In this document: positions 46,631-57,817 of the stretch, one piece after another
Numbering within the stretch: the stretch's first letter is position 1
Layout of the letters: each line of letters begins with the position of its first letter
Origin: Bradysia coprophila
Lineage: Eukaryota > Arthropoda > Insecta > Diptera > Sciaridae
DNA: 64,000 bases
Direction: 5' to 3'
NCBI RefSeq assembly: GCF_014529535.1
Contig: NW_023503727.1
Coordinates: 1,736,001 to 1,800,000, forward strand
The notes under the pieces: model-generated
What the model saw: the letters and a program-made list of their open reading frames with translations, nothing else
What the model was told of the DNA's origin: nothing
Database searches by the model: none
Position numbers and translations under genes: made by a program

Positions 46631-47287
46631 CTGGAATTATATACGGAATGATATTTGGATTAGTGAAAGTATTTAATGTTTTTAACGTGTTTGCTTATTA
46701 ACTTTTAATATTACTAGAAATTTCAATTTTTTTTTTTTGTTTGAAATAATTAAATTATGAAAAACAAAAAACAAAACAAAAAAAAAACGAGAGAAAGAAA
46801 AAACATAAAAAAATTAGTTTTTCCAAAAAAAATGAAATATTTCTCCGTATCATGAATCTTAAATATTAATATAAAGTTATGGTTCAAGCTTTGAGTTCAG
46901 TTGTTCGATCAATTATTTCGGTTATGCGATTTACTTTCCACAGACTTTCAGATATTTAATGACTTTAGAGCTTACATTTAAAAATTGGAAATCAAATAAC
47001 TCCTCCATTCGTTAATTGCAACTGAAGAGTCAAATTATTTGATACATCAATTCAAAATGTTTCTCCGCCGAACTTCACAGAATAAAACCATTCAATGTAA
47101 GTTGTTTCTGCACACTTTAACGTGAATGGCTATTTTACCTAATGAATGTAAATCACTCAAGCGATGAAAGAACACAACAGGTATAGCCGATCGAAAAATG
47201 CATTTTAAACGCACTCACAATTTATGTCAAAATAATATGAAAATGAGTGCGTTTCATTGGGAAATCAAATTTTAATGTACTCAGATA
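46631..47287. other. mbl intron with a diverged MITE relic
   Basis: The stretch 47161-47265 (GCGATGAAAG, AACAGGTATAG, AAACGCACTCAC, AAATGAGTGCGTTTCATTGG) is a diverged, incomplete copy of the CAATGAAAG family that follows. Confidence 0.6.
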
Positions 47288-47441
47288 CAATGAAAGTGTA
47301 AAACGGGTATGGTCTATTGTCCGCCCGGAGGACATAAAAATTTGATTTTCGTACTTAAACTTTCATATTATTTTGACATAAAATGTGAGTGCGTTTAAGA
47401 CGAATTCGCCGATCGACCATACCTGTTCTAGACTTTCATTG
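47288..47441 (+). mobile_element. CAATGAAAG MITE, copy A
   Basis: Ends CAATGAAAGTGTAAAACGGG and the complement of CCTGTTCTAGACTTTCATTG. Inside are GGTATGGTC, GTCCGCCCGGAGGACATAA and a GAGTGCGTTTAA block. Flanked by CTCAGATA at 47280-47287 and 47442-47449. The 8-bp duplication and terminal CA/TG suit hAT or P-type transposases; the class is not settled. It is shorter than copy B by 8 bp in the middle. Confidence 0.88.
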
Positions 47442-47449
47442 CTCAGATA

Positions 47450-47611
47450 CAATGAAAGTCTAGAACAGGTATGGTCGATCGGCGAATTAGTCTTATACGC
47501 ACTCACATTTCATGTCAAAATAATATGAAAATGAGTGCGTTTAAGTACGAAAATATAATTTTTATGTCCTCCGGGCGGACAATAGACCATACCTGTTTTA
47601 CACTTACATTG
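47450..47611 (-). mobile_element. CAATGAAAG MITE, copy B (inverted)
   Basis: Full 162-bp copy in the opposite orientation to copy A, flanked by CTCAGATA on both sides (47442-47449 and 47612-47619). The left duplication is shared with copy A, giving three CTCAGATA units around two elements. Confidence 0.88.
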
Positions 47612-47619
47612 CTCAGATA

Positions 47620-47815
47620 GACCATACTCTCTACTCCATACCATACGACAATACTCTTATACTCTTTCATTGGGTCTAATATCACTGCGAATGACATAAA
47701 ATTTTTGAAAACGGACTTTATTCCACTCATTTTCATATTATTTTGACATAAATAATGAATGCGTTAAAGATAAGTCGACCAATTTTGATTTACTTTCATT
47801 GATTTTACCCAAAGG
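47620..47815. mobile_element. Diverged CAATGAAAG-family sequence
   Basis: GACCATACTC, CATACCATACGAC, TCATATTATTTTGACATAAA and GATTTACTTTCATTG blocks match the family but with rearrangement and several substitutions. An older copy or copies than A-C. Confidence 0.5.
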
Positions 47816-47875
47816 CTAGTGGATGCGTTTCATTCCGCTAAGTATTTTCCAAATTTCAATACTTGTGGGATCAAT

Positions 47876-48037
47876 CAATGAAAGTGTAAAACAGGTATGG
47901 TCTATTGTCCGCCCGGAGGACATAAAAATTTGATTTTCGTACTTAAACGCACTCATTTTCATATTATTTTGACATAAAATGTGAGTGCGTTTAGGACGAA
48001 TTCGCCAATCGACCATACCTGTTCTAGACTTTCATTG
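47876..48037 (+). mobile_element. CAATGAAAG MITE, copy C
   Basis: A 162-bp copy in the same orientation as copy A and nearly identical to A and B, with its own exact 8-bp flanks GGATCAAT (47868-47875 and 48038-48045). This independent duplication supports the element ends deduced from A and B. Confidence 0.9.
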
Positions 48038-48045
48038 GGATCAAT

Positions 48046-49886
48046 GTCCCTGAGAAGTGACGTCACTTTTTAGCTACATTGATATCCCAAGTATTGACAG
48101 TAGGAAACCAAAGTCGTACTTCCGTCTGTCAGCTTGAATAAGAAATTAAACAAAATGTTTCCCGAATTCCTTCAATCGACCAACGAACAACTGACATCCA
48201 AATATTGATTACAAAAGTCTTTGTTTTAATTAAATACAACACTAGTGACAATAACTAAAGGGGGATTAAAATTAATTAGAATCTCAATCATATAATGGTT
48301 TTGAGTTTAAGTTGCAAGAATGCTTCTGTGATCTCAGACGCGCTCTGTTGCCTATGTTACCTAAAAATTTGTAAAAATTTTAATCCACAGAAAATTGTTG
48401 CGACAAATCGGGCAAGTGGAATTTGACAAAAGAAAAAGTTTGCCGTTTTTGCGGGACTGTAGAGTTTCTTGTATTCGGAATCTGGTTGATTGTTTTTCCA
48501 TTTTCAATCGATTAAAAATAAAATTAAAAGAAGCCATTGGCAACAGAAAATAGTAAAAAAGCCACAGAAATTTGATTGTTGTTTTTGTTGATAAAAGCTT
48601 ATTGACGCAGGACCAAAACTGCGATTATTTGTTGTATCTCTAAAACACTGTGTGTGTTATCATGCAAATTGAATCAACAACGGAAGACTCGAAATATATA
48701 ATACACAAAAGCAACCGTTTTGTTTTCCATAATAATAGCAATGTTTCTATTGCAAATAGAAATAATTAGAAAAAGCATTATTGAAAGCCCTGCATACGCT
48801 TGGCTGTTGTTTCTTTTCTTAAATTTGTTTCATATCCCGATAATGCAAATAAAATCAAAAATACGAAAATTAAAACAGTTTGAAAGCTTTCAAGTGTAAA
48901 ACAAAGCTTGTTTTAAGTAAGAACATGAGCTTCTATACTTTAAGAACGACCCACGCGCGCATGCTAGCAACTTCACTCTGAATTTTGTTGGAAAGTCTGT
49001 GTGTAAACGATTTTGCAGAAGGTGAAAGGTGAAATAAAATAGGATAGAAAAAGGGCTGTAATTTTTGTGGAAAGTAAAATTAAGCCCAACACATGCACTG
49101 AGAATCCAAATTGAATTTCGAGAGATTCGTAACAAGGTTTTCCCATTAGAGAAAAGAGTTTTTCTTAGACACGAGTGGTACTGACTGTCTTAGTATTCAA
49201 ATTGGTTTCAATTCATTCGAATTTACTGAAATTTCGTTGGAAAACCATAATCCTAATTATGTAAAGGCCGTGACAGTGACTTGCACGTGTTTAAGGTAAT
49301 CTCACTCAAATCAATTTGGTTTGTGAAAATGAAAATTATTTCTACAAAAGTATGACGCTTGAAGCCGTGTGGTGTACTTATGTTAGTAAAGTGGTAAAGT
49401 TTTGTATTTCTATGTAGAGAGTGCGTAACGACGTGTGCTTCTTATCTTGATCCTTTTAGGGGAAATATCGCCTGAAAATATTTTCCATGAACAGAGTCAA
49501 ATGTTCCTTTTACGTAATGCGTCAGGAAGTCTTAGAATTGAGAATTTGAGAATTATTTAACTAACTTTCACCAAATTTCATTAAAAAAGTCTCTGAATTT
49601 TTAGTGAAATTTGGTGAAATTTAGCGAAATATTTCTCAATATAGGAGACCAATAGGAAAGATTTTTAGATATTATTTTGGCGATACTTCATGGCCTTTTT
49701 TTAGATTTCTCCACAGAGATGAAAAAATTATTTTAAACGAATCGTCATTACGCATCCTCCTACACAACACAATCCATTGCATTCTACTAGATTTAAGGTT
49801 CCATCCACCCATCATGCATTAATTTCGTCTACGTAAAACATAAAGTCACAAGGCAAATAAAATGAAATAAAATAGCAACGCAGTAC
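48046..49886. other. mbl intron
   Basis: No exon is seen. A short inverted repeat lies at ~49572-49615 (CACCAAATTTCA / TGAAATTTGGTG). Confidence 0.5.
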
Positions 49887-50063
49887 CAGTTGATACATGT
49901 CATTTTCGGCGGCCCGTTTCTTTCCTAATTCCAATGGAAGATTTCCTGCTAAAGCGGCAGCAGGTATAGCAGCCGAAGCGGATCCAGGTTGTTGAATGGT
50001 TGGAATAGAAGCCGATGATAAAACAGAACCAGTGGCAGCAGCAGCAGTTGATACAGGTGCGGA
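49887..50063 (-). CDS. mbl: Muscleblind, Ala/Ser-rich exon
   Basis: The acceptor AAACTTAG precedes 50063 and the donor GTACTG follows 49887. The 177 nt are 59 codons in phase 0: SAPVSTAAAATGSV, IPTIQQPGSASAAIPAAALAG, then NLPLELGKKRAAENDMYQL. It is low-complexity linker sequence between the RNA-binding fingers and the C-terminal block. The basic LGKKRAAEN segment together with KRPAAEK in the terminal exon could form a bipartite nuclear signal as in MBNL. It joins directly to the 42-nt exon at 46630. Confidence 0.85.
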
Positions 50064-50700
50064 CTAAGTTTTGTTTTTGTTTTTTAAATGGATTTTTGTG
50101 CGTTTAATTTGGTTGGTTAGAGCACAAGCCAAAAGCGGTTTAAAATTTGTGTATTTGTTGTATTGATACAAAATAATTTTTTATTGTAGAATTGGTCCAT
50201 CGAAGCAATAGAGGCGCGCGCACAACAGGAAAATAGAAATAAAAAGAAAAACAACAACCAAATTAGAATTTAATAATAAAAAATAATTTTTATTTTTAGA
50301 AATTAAATTAAAATTTATTTGTAAGTAGTCCTCTTTGGGATGAGAATAGAAAGAAGTTGATTTATTCTTCTAATACTGAAAAGTCAAAAAGCAATAAAAT
50401 TTCTACCGAAGATCAATAACGAAATTGCTGAGTTAAATATCAAATGTGTTGGGAGCAATAAAAACCAATGTATCACACTTGAAACGTACAGTCTACACTG
50501 AGATTCAAGTCACAAAATTTATTTGTTTCTCATGTGAAAGTAATAAATATTTCGAATCAATGAGTCCTGCATGGCGAGCATCTGTAACCATATAGACATT
50601 TGATACTATCGAAACATTTGCCATAGTGAGCTGCTCAATGTGAGCGGTTAGTAACTGCCAAAAATTTGTAGTTCTGAAAAGTCTTTTAGAAATGGCCAGC
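50064..50700. other. mbl intron
   Basis: Non-coding, AT-rich. Nothing further is seen. Confidence 0.5.
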
Positions 50701-50795
50701 TATCTGTTATCGTCAGAAACGTTGAGGTATTGTCCAGAGACATTGCTTTTTTATACATCGGAATGAATGTTAAAACAATCGAAGTACAAGATTGG
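50701..50795. repeat. Dispersed two-block repeat, copy B
   Basis: TATCTGTTATCGTCAG, then GAATGTTAAAACAATCGAAG and TACAAGATT, about 77 bp apart. A diverged copy; compare 54896-54996. Confidence 0.5.
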
Positions 50796-51617
50796 AAATC
50801 TAATTCCAGACTGGCTTTTTAACAAAAGAAGTAAAAGATTGAATAATTAGATCGTGATACGTTTGCTGTTTACAAAAATCATGGTTTTGCTAATGGAAAA
50901 CTAATGGAATTGATAAAAAGAAGTAGGTTAATTTGCTCAACCAACGTTCAAAGAAAACATGAAAGAAATTCTTATTCCGATTTTTATCGTTTTTTCTTCT
51001 CTCTTGATTTAAGAAGCAAATTTTGCAAAGATGTAATTATGAAGTAGAAGAGGAAAAAAAAAAGCAACTGTCGGTGCAGAAAAAAGCTAAATGAAAATTT
51101 CGCATATAATATCAGTTGACTCGCCATCTTCCTCCTAGGCAGATAAATGAACTAAATGCGGAAAAAGAAGAAGTTTCTGGATAGGCAAAAAAGAAATTAT
51201 TAATTTAAACTCTGCAGGCGCATCTTTATAATGATGATGAACATCGTTTTTTTCCCGTCTGCCAACTTCCTGTGAGATAAAAATATTACATTCGTGCGCT
51301 AAGGATTATTTATATGTTTCGATAGAATTTTCTAATTTTTTTGGTTTTCTTTCTTTCTCTAACTTCGATATGTTTCACATTTTTGTGAATTTTTTTTATT
51401 ATTTTTCATTTCGGCTAAAATAAACAAATCATTCATCAATGGTGGTCTTTAATACCGAGTTATATTTATTACGAATCATAAATAAACTTTAGCGCGCAGC
51501 ATTTTATGTGTGAACAACAACAAAATAAAAAAAAGATAAAAAATTCGAAAAATGTAGAGCAATGAAAATTGTCACCGTCGTCAAATAATGTTCGGATATT
51601 AGAAATATAAATAATAC

Positions 51618-51686
51618 GTGAAAAGCAGCTGCTGCGCTATTATTATTGAAGTTGATTTGTGTTCCGCCACTGCCTCCTCCATTCAT
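51618..51686 (-). CDS. Possible alternative first exon of muscleblind
   Basis: ATG at 51684-51686 opens MNGGGSGGTQINFNNNSAAA then AFH, ending at a possible donor GTATTA after 51618. Phase 0 would join it to SAPVSTAAAA at 50063. The Gly/Asn/Ala composition and higher GC stand out from the intron. There is an in-frame stop just upstream of the ATG and no acceptor between them, so it can only be a first coding exon, not an internal one. It would give an isoform without the zinc fingers. No promoter is visible. It could be chance. Confidence 0.35.
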
Positions 51687-52530
51687 GTTTGTTTAATTGC
51701 CTTACACTCAAAAAAATTAAGTTTTTTCTTTTCAATAAAATTATGACAAAGAATTTTTTGTATTTTTATGATGACTTTCTCGTTTGGATTTATTTCTGTT
51801 CAAAGTGGAACAACATTTTATTGCTAATAGAAATATCATTTCACTCGGTAATGACCAGATAAACTTAAAGCCCACACATGTTTCACACGCTTGTAGGATT
51901 GATAATTCCAGAACATTGTCACACTTCCAAAAATCATATTTTGTCTACGACCTTTTGTGAGGTAGAATAGCAATAAATGAATAAAGACTCGAAGTATCTT
52001 TTATTAAAAAATTTAATTTAACATTTCTTCTCTCATTTGGCATTTAGGTTTCTCTACAATGTGAAATCTGCTAAGTTTTTCACTCTGACTATCTTGGAAA
52101 TCCTTCCAATCATAATAGGAAAACACAAAAGTCGTTCAACAAAAAATTATTTTCGTATTATCACAATGTCATGTCTAAGCCAGACTACTTGTAAAGTGTT
52201 TAAGAAGAGCGATTTCTGATTAGTTTATTACAACTGATCTCGGAATCTCACGTCAATATGAGAGAAATTACACACAAATGTAAACTGGGCTAACTATCAA
52301 TGTTTGAAATTTAACTGGTTTTCACACTCCGTAAGCAAACTGTAGACTGTTCACGGAGAGCGAAGATGAGTTATGAATGGAAAATTAATCGAAATTCAAA
52401 GTTCACATTTTCGAAGTACAAATTGTGTTTCTTCGATCATTTTGGCATTGCCCTCAAGACTAATTACGTTCAACTGAGCCGAAATATCTCTTCGTTTACA
52501 CTCAATACGTAATGCTTAGTTTCCTCTTAC

Positions 52531-52634
52531 CAAAAAAAGTACTCCGTGTGAGAGACAAAATTGAATTTTTTCAATTTTTCTTTGTTTATTTGACAGATTG
52601 CTCTCTCACGGCTCTCTCACGGAGTACTTTTTTT
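52531..52634. mobile_element. Small MITE with AAAAAAAGTACTCCGTG ends
   Basis: CAAAAAAAGTACTCCGTGTG and the complement of CACGGAGTACTTTTTTTG are inverted at the two ends, with GAGAGA/TCTCTC continuing the pairing. About 104 bp. Target duplication not clear. Confidence 0.7.
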
Positions 52635-52766
52635 GAGTGGAATGGGCACTTAAAGATGGTTAGATTTCAGCAGCATTTTGCCATAACCATGTTAAAAAGA
52701 CATTTTTTAAATGGTAGAAACTTGGTTATTACAAAATGTAGTCCACACTCGAATAATTTAGAGTCG

Positions 52767-52868
52767 TCATCTGATATCGACAACGACGTTAGAAATATGC
52801 ATTGAGCTCTGGCTATTGCCCTCTTTTGTAGCAATATTGTTCTTACAACAAATGAAGTAAAAGATTTC
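52767..52868. repeat. Dispersed two-block repeat, copy C
   Basis: CATCTGATATCGACAACGAC followed 84 bp later by CAAATGAAGTAAAAGATTTC. Same order and strand as the other copies. Confidence 0.6.
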
Positions 52869-54895
52869 GTATCAAACGTAAAAAAATAATGTAAGCAACG
52901 GAAGGACCAGATTCAATGATTATTTCGTTACACTTTCGACATTTTTAATAAACGTTATCTCCTATCTAGCACTGCATTTAGTTGATGTAATGTAAGTGAC
53001 ATTACGATCAGATACAAATCAGTTTTTGCAGTGTGCGCAATCAAAAGATTTTTTTCTTTTCCTTTCCTCGCGTCGATTTGTATGTTTGTCTGTTTGAAAC
53101 GTACAGTTTGACATACTATTTAACTTTCAACGATCTGTTTTATCTAACATAGTCGGCGATCGGTTTAATAAACCACGCAACGAACAACGCATAATACAAA
53201 GAAGCGAAAGAAGTGCTAAATTAATTGCTGAAAATGTCAAACAGTTTTCTCGCATTATTAACAATTTATTTTGTTTGAAGGAAATTATGAAAATGGATGT
53301 TCAGATATTATAACAGTTGCCAAAAAATTAATTCATCATGTGGTTTATTTTCGATTCAGAATACAATTTGAAACATTTCGAAATGAAAAACGGCTGGCAT
53401 GGTCAAATGAATTTATGAACACATTTCGGTTTTAATTATCTAATTCTGGTTGGGATGCTTAATGATTCGTACGCATTTTTCTCTTCTTCTCTTTTTATTA
53501 ATAAAATTCAAATTTCAAAATTGATTTTCTATTTGTTTGTTCAGTCTGTAAAATGCATAAATTTCCGATGAAACATTTGTCTTGTTGAACCGAATTTATT
53601 TATCAATTGAATCAACAATTTATTTACAAATTGTGCACTTCAAACAAATATATAGGCTAGCAGTTCTGGTCATCAAATTATAATTTACGTAAACCATTTT
53701 CACTTTCATTCATTTATTGAAGCAGGAAAAATTTCTTATTTTAATTGTTGGCCACGTTCCAAAAGTGTGAGAGGAGAGTGAAACGAACGAAAAATTATTG
53801 AAGAACATACGAGATGGTCCATTACACGCACACACAGTTTTTCGGTTTGAAGATTTTTCTTCTTTCTAGTCATAAATCAAAATTATTTTATTATTCTTGT
53901 TCCAAATATTTTCGGCTTAGTTTCGAATTTCAATGCGAAATTTTGTTTTCATAATTTTGCTAATTTTGAAATCGATTTAGATATCTAAGTATGTTGCCGA
54001 CAACGTCGATTCGACATTAAGAAAATAATCTTCGCGTTATAATTAGCACACATTCGATGTATCGATATTTTTCACATAATTGTAATTGTTACGCTGTTTC
54101 AATAAAATTATGGATGTTGAACTACCCACCAATTCATGATTGTTCCATAATTATAATTTGTTGCGGATAATTTAACATTTAATTCGAATTTTTCTGTTTT
54201 CTTATAATTCGCTAAAGATTCTCGTCTCAATTTTATATTAAAGCCTTAGAGTCATATCAATAGTATAGCTGAAATAGATGAGAAACTCAAGAATTTCCAA
54301 TGAATATAAAATTTTCACGAAAACCTTGACTTTCCAAATTTCAATATTCAAAATAGCTCCACATCTACCCTTCCTTGACGCAATGCAACCCAAAAAAATC
54401 GGCCCTAATTACCTGGAGATAAAGCGAAACGAGACAGAGAAAAAGGAAAACTCATCAGCAGGGGAAATGTTCATACATTGAACACACACGTTTCAGAAAA
54501 ATTAATCGTAAACCGAGAATAATGGCAAATCCCCGGATTCGACAACTCCACTGGCATTTAGTTTTCACACTTCGTTCACATTTTCACATTCGGTTTTTTT
54601 TCCTTCTTTTTGGTCGTTCGCAAATAATGGGCGTTGGTGATGTTTCTGTTTTTGTTGTACATATCTCTATTAGCTGATACTTTCCCATTTGCAAAATACT
54701 TATTTAACCAAAATTTATACTCACAGCAACCATAATAATGTAAATACTTTTAAGATATATCTTTATCTATAGATGTTGGATAGAAAATTGAACTTTCACA
54801 GGGTCAACCACGACACTGGAATTTTTTGTACGCATTTCAGGTCGAAATGAAATGACTTTAAGAACACAAAAAAACTGGTTTCCGAAACGCCTAAT
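52869..54895. other. mbl intron
   Basis: AT-rich. I recognise no exon or structured element. Confidence 0.5.
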
Positions 54896-54996
54896 CATCT
54901 GTTATCGACATCAATAACAGAAATAAATGACAGCCTCCGGTAACGTGTTGCTATATACCAAGACGAATGTTAAAACAAATGAAGTAAAAGATTTTG
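54896..54996. repeat. Dispersed two-block repeat, copy D
   Basis: CATCTGTTATCGACATCAAT, TATATACCAAGACGAATGTT and AAAACAAATGAAGTAAAAG in order; the best-preserved copy. A further GAAGTAACAGATTTACTCG follows at about 55023. Confidence 0.6.
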
Positions 54997-57322
54997 TTTG
55001 AAACACTAAGTTTTAAACACCAGAAGTAACAGATTTACTCGTTATTTCGAGAGGACGTCAAAATTACAGAAAATAAAATAAAAATTGCTCTTTCCATTCA
55101 CAAATTCTGTTAGTTCAGCCACATCGCCATGTGGTACACAAAGTACTAAATTCATGGAAAAGTCAATCTCGTCACCCTGTTGAAAAATGTATATCTTTCA
55201 CATTATAGTTCAGTCGAGACTATGTATTTCGTAAATAGCGGCAACGACATGTTGTATTAAAAGACGCATAATTTGTTGTTAGCATGGAAAATTTATGGCC
55301 CAAAGGAGAAAAAAGCGACACGATCCCAAAGAGCTTTCTACTATAAAATGAATAACAGAGTGAAACGAATGAATTTCTACTTAAAAAAAAAGAACTTTTA
55401 TTTTTATGCAAGGGGTGTCTAGCTTAAATTAAATTTATTTTTCGAACGGGGAAGTGGAGATGTAACGGACTGATGGGCTGGTGGAGGGCAATTTATAGAG
55501 AAGAGAAAAAAAAGAAGAAAGAAATCAGTGAGCTGGTATACAGGAAGCGATTGTTATTTTGTATAATTGTTGAGTAAAACATTTGTATGCTCGAGTAAAC
55601 TACACTGCTAACACGACGAAGGAAATGTATCTTTACCCAATACGAGACGTCCTTTAATTTTAAAACAGAGAAAACTTTACCCACAATACGCTTTTTACGT
55701 GTGAAAATTGTCTATGAGGTTTTTTTTTCTTTATTGTACTTACTCATTGCATTAAGTTAAAAATGAGTTTTTTTTCCTTCCCTTTCGCAAATTGTATTGT
55801 TCTGCTGAATATCTCTCTACCGCACATATATAGTCACACAGAGCAAACAAAGCTTCCCTTATTCAACGAGTAAGTTCATTTTTTTAATCTAATCTGATGT
55901 TTCGGGGGATAATTTGTATTTATTGTCGAAAAGGATTTTTTTTTTCCTCTCTTGAAATACTTTTGAATAAAATTGGAAGGGATGTGATTAGTGAAATTGT
56001 GTTGAGGATAAGTGAGGTTTTATTTTATTTCGTATAATTCGTGTTGTTCTTTGTATGCTACGGTTGATGATGATGGTTATTTTTGGTGTCTGGTCTGGAA
56101 TGGGATTTTCTTTTCCGTTCTTTTTTTTATGTGTATCATTGTGTTGTTAAGATGTGGTATGGCTGAATGGTAATGCTTGTGCTATTTGATACCTTCGTTC
56201 AAAATTTTCATTTTCGTTTGATTAGAATTTGAATTTATTTTTTAAAGTTTTTTTTTTGGTTTTGTTTGTTAGCCCGGCAAAGTGGGCATGTGGGAGCTGA
56301 GATTTATGTTTCAAACCAATTACATATCTAGCGATGAAATGTTCAAAGCAATTTTCCCATTCATTCAGTGATGCTGTTTATATAGAACAAACAATGGAGG
56401 AATTTCTACTTTTTTGCTTGTTGCACGAACAGATGAGCGAATTTTTCCATAGCTCAAAACCAAGTTGACAAATTTTTTTTTTTTTTGATTATTTATTTTC
56501 CCTCAAAAAAAAAGTTAGTTCATGCCATGATGGTAGTCACCGGGTATTGTTGTGTGTGATATTCTGTCAATTCACTACACCGAGTAATGTTCATAGTCGA
56601 ATATTATTCATGTTTTTGAATGGGAAATTGATTGATTTTTTTTTATCGGCTCTGGAAAGTTTTCGGTATAATCAATCATTCGGATTTTCGAAGGTATTTA
56701 TGAAAATTAAATGAAATGAAAAATCGTTGTTTGATTGTATAAGTAATTTGCGATAGGAGAAAGAGAAAATAAAATTTGAATGCAAATTTTGTTTGGTTCG
56801 AAAATTTAAACTTTTTTTTTTGAAATTTCTATTTTGAATGCTCATGGCGTTCGAATAGGATTGAATAGAGTGCCGCGTATCCGAGAACGGATGTAGTCTT
56901 TGTGATGCAGTGATGCTAAACAAATAGCTGATAGTCGGAATCGGAAGGGAAAAGTGGGCAAATTTACGCCATACAATTCGATATATTTTCATACAATCCG
57001 ATGTCCAACCGTAAAATTTGAGCAAAAAGCTTTTAAAAAGATTCAAATTCGTCGATCATTCTAACGAAAAGTGTTTGCGCCTTTTTTCCATATGCCATTT
57101 CGAGTGTTTATTGGGTATAGGTTTTGTTGAAGACATGAACCGTTTCATCATATAATCTCGTTATTTTTCGCTAAATTTTTTAACTGACTTTATCACCCTT
57201 ATTCCTTTCAAAATTCCTTAAAAAATATTCTGAGCTCATCCTTGAGATTACTGTTCCATAAGGAGAAATCGATTCTGTTCAACGCAGCACCGAATTAGTT
57301 ATCGAATGGTGGAATCCTCTGT
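54997..57322. other. mbl intron
   Basis: AT-rich, no gene recognised. A 124-codon minus-strand frame at 56672-57046 has no domain or splice support. Confidence 0.5.
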
Positions 57323-57430
57323 CCATCTGTTCTTGACGAAGACAACTAAAAGTAATCGATGAACTCTGCCTAGTGTTTTCTTATATATTGGAAAATTCAA
57401 AATTCAACTAGTGAAGTAATAGATTTTGAA
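57323..57430. repeat. Dispersed two-block repeat, copy E
   Basis: CATCTGTTCTTGACGAAGAC then, 88 bp later, GTGAAGTAATAGATTTTG. An extra copy of the second block (AATGAAGTAATAGATTTTGA) lies at ~57514. Confidence 0.5.
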
Positions 57431-57651
57431 TCAAGTTGTTGGTTATACTGTGAACGTGAAACGCAAATAATTTACTGATCGTATTGTAACGTTGTTACAC
57501 TTGTCAGTCGATTAATGAAGTAATAGATTTTGAATAAAGTTGTCGGTTATACTTTCAGATTAATAGATCGCATTGAAACGTTCCTACGCTTGGCAATTGA
57601 AAGAAATTACCAGAATCAGAACAGAATTAACAGATTCGTTTCTATTCAGTC

Positions 57652-57809
57652 AGGGGCGCCGACTTCTAAGGACAAGCGAGACTCGGGCACCACTACTCGA
57701 ATGATGAGCACCACTACATCTTTCCAGTTTTACTTGAAAGAGCACCACTACTCCCAGATTCGCTTGTTGTATGAGCACCACTACTCCCAAACACAAGTCG
57801 GCGTCCCTG
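57652..57809. mobile_element. hAT-type MITE (CAGGGGCGCCGACTT ends)
   Basis: TIRs CAGGGGCGCCGACTT and the complement of AAGTCGGCGTCCCTG (13 of 15 matching or better). Exact 8-bp flanks TATTCAGT at 57644-57651 and 57810-57817. The 158-bp interior holds four GCACCACTAC units. GC-rich compared with the intron around it. Confidence 0.92.
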
Positions 57810-57817
57810 TATTCAGT

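Noticed and set aside
48055..48072. TGACGTCA palindrome as a CRE enhancer site
   Set aside because: A single 8-bp match within an intron beside MITEs, with no promoter nearby; chance cannot be excluded.
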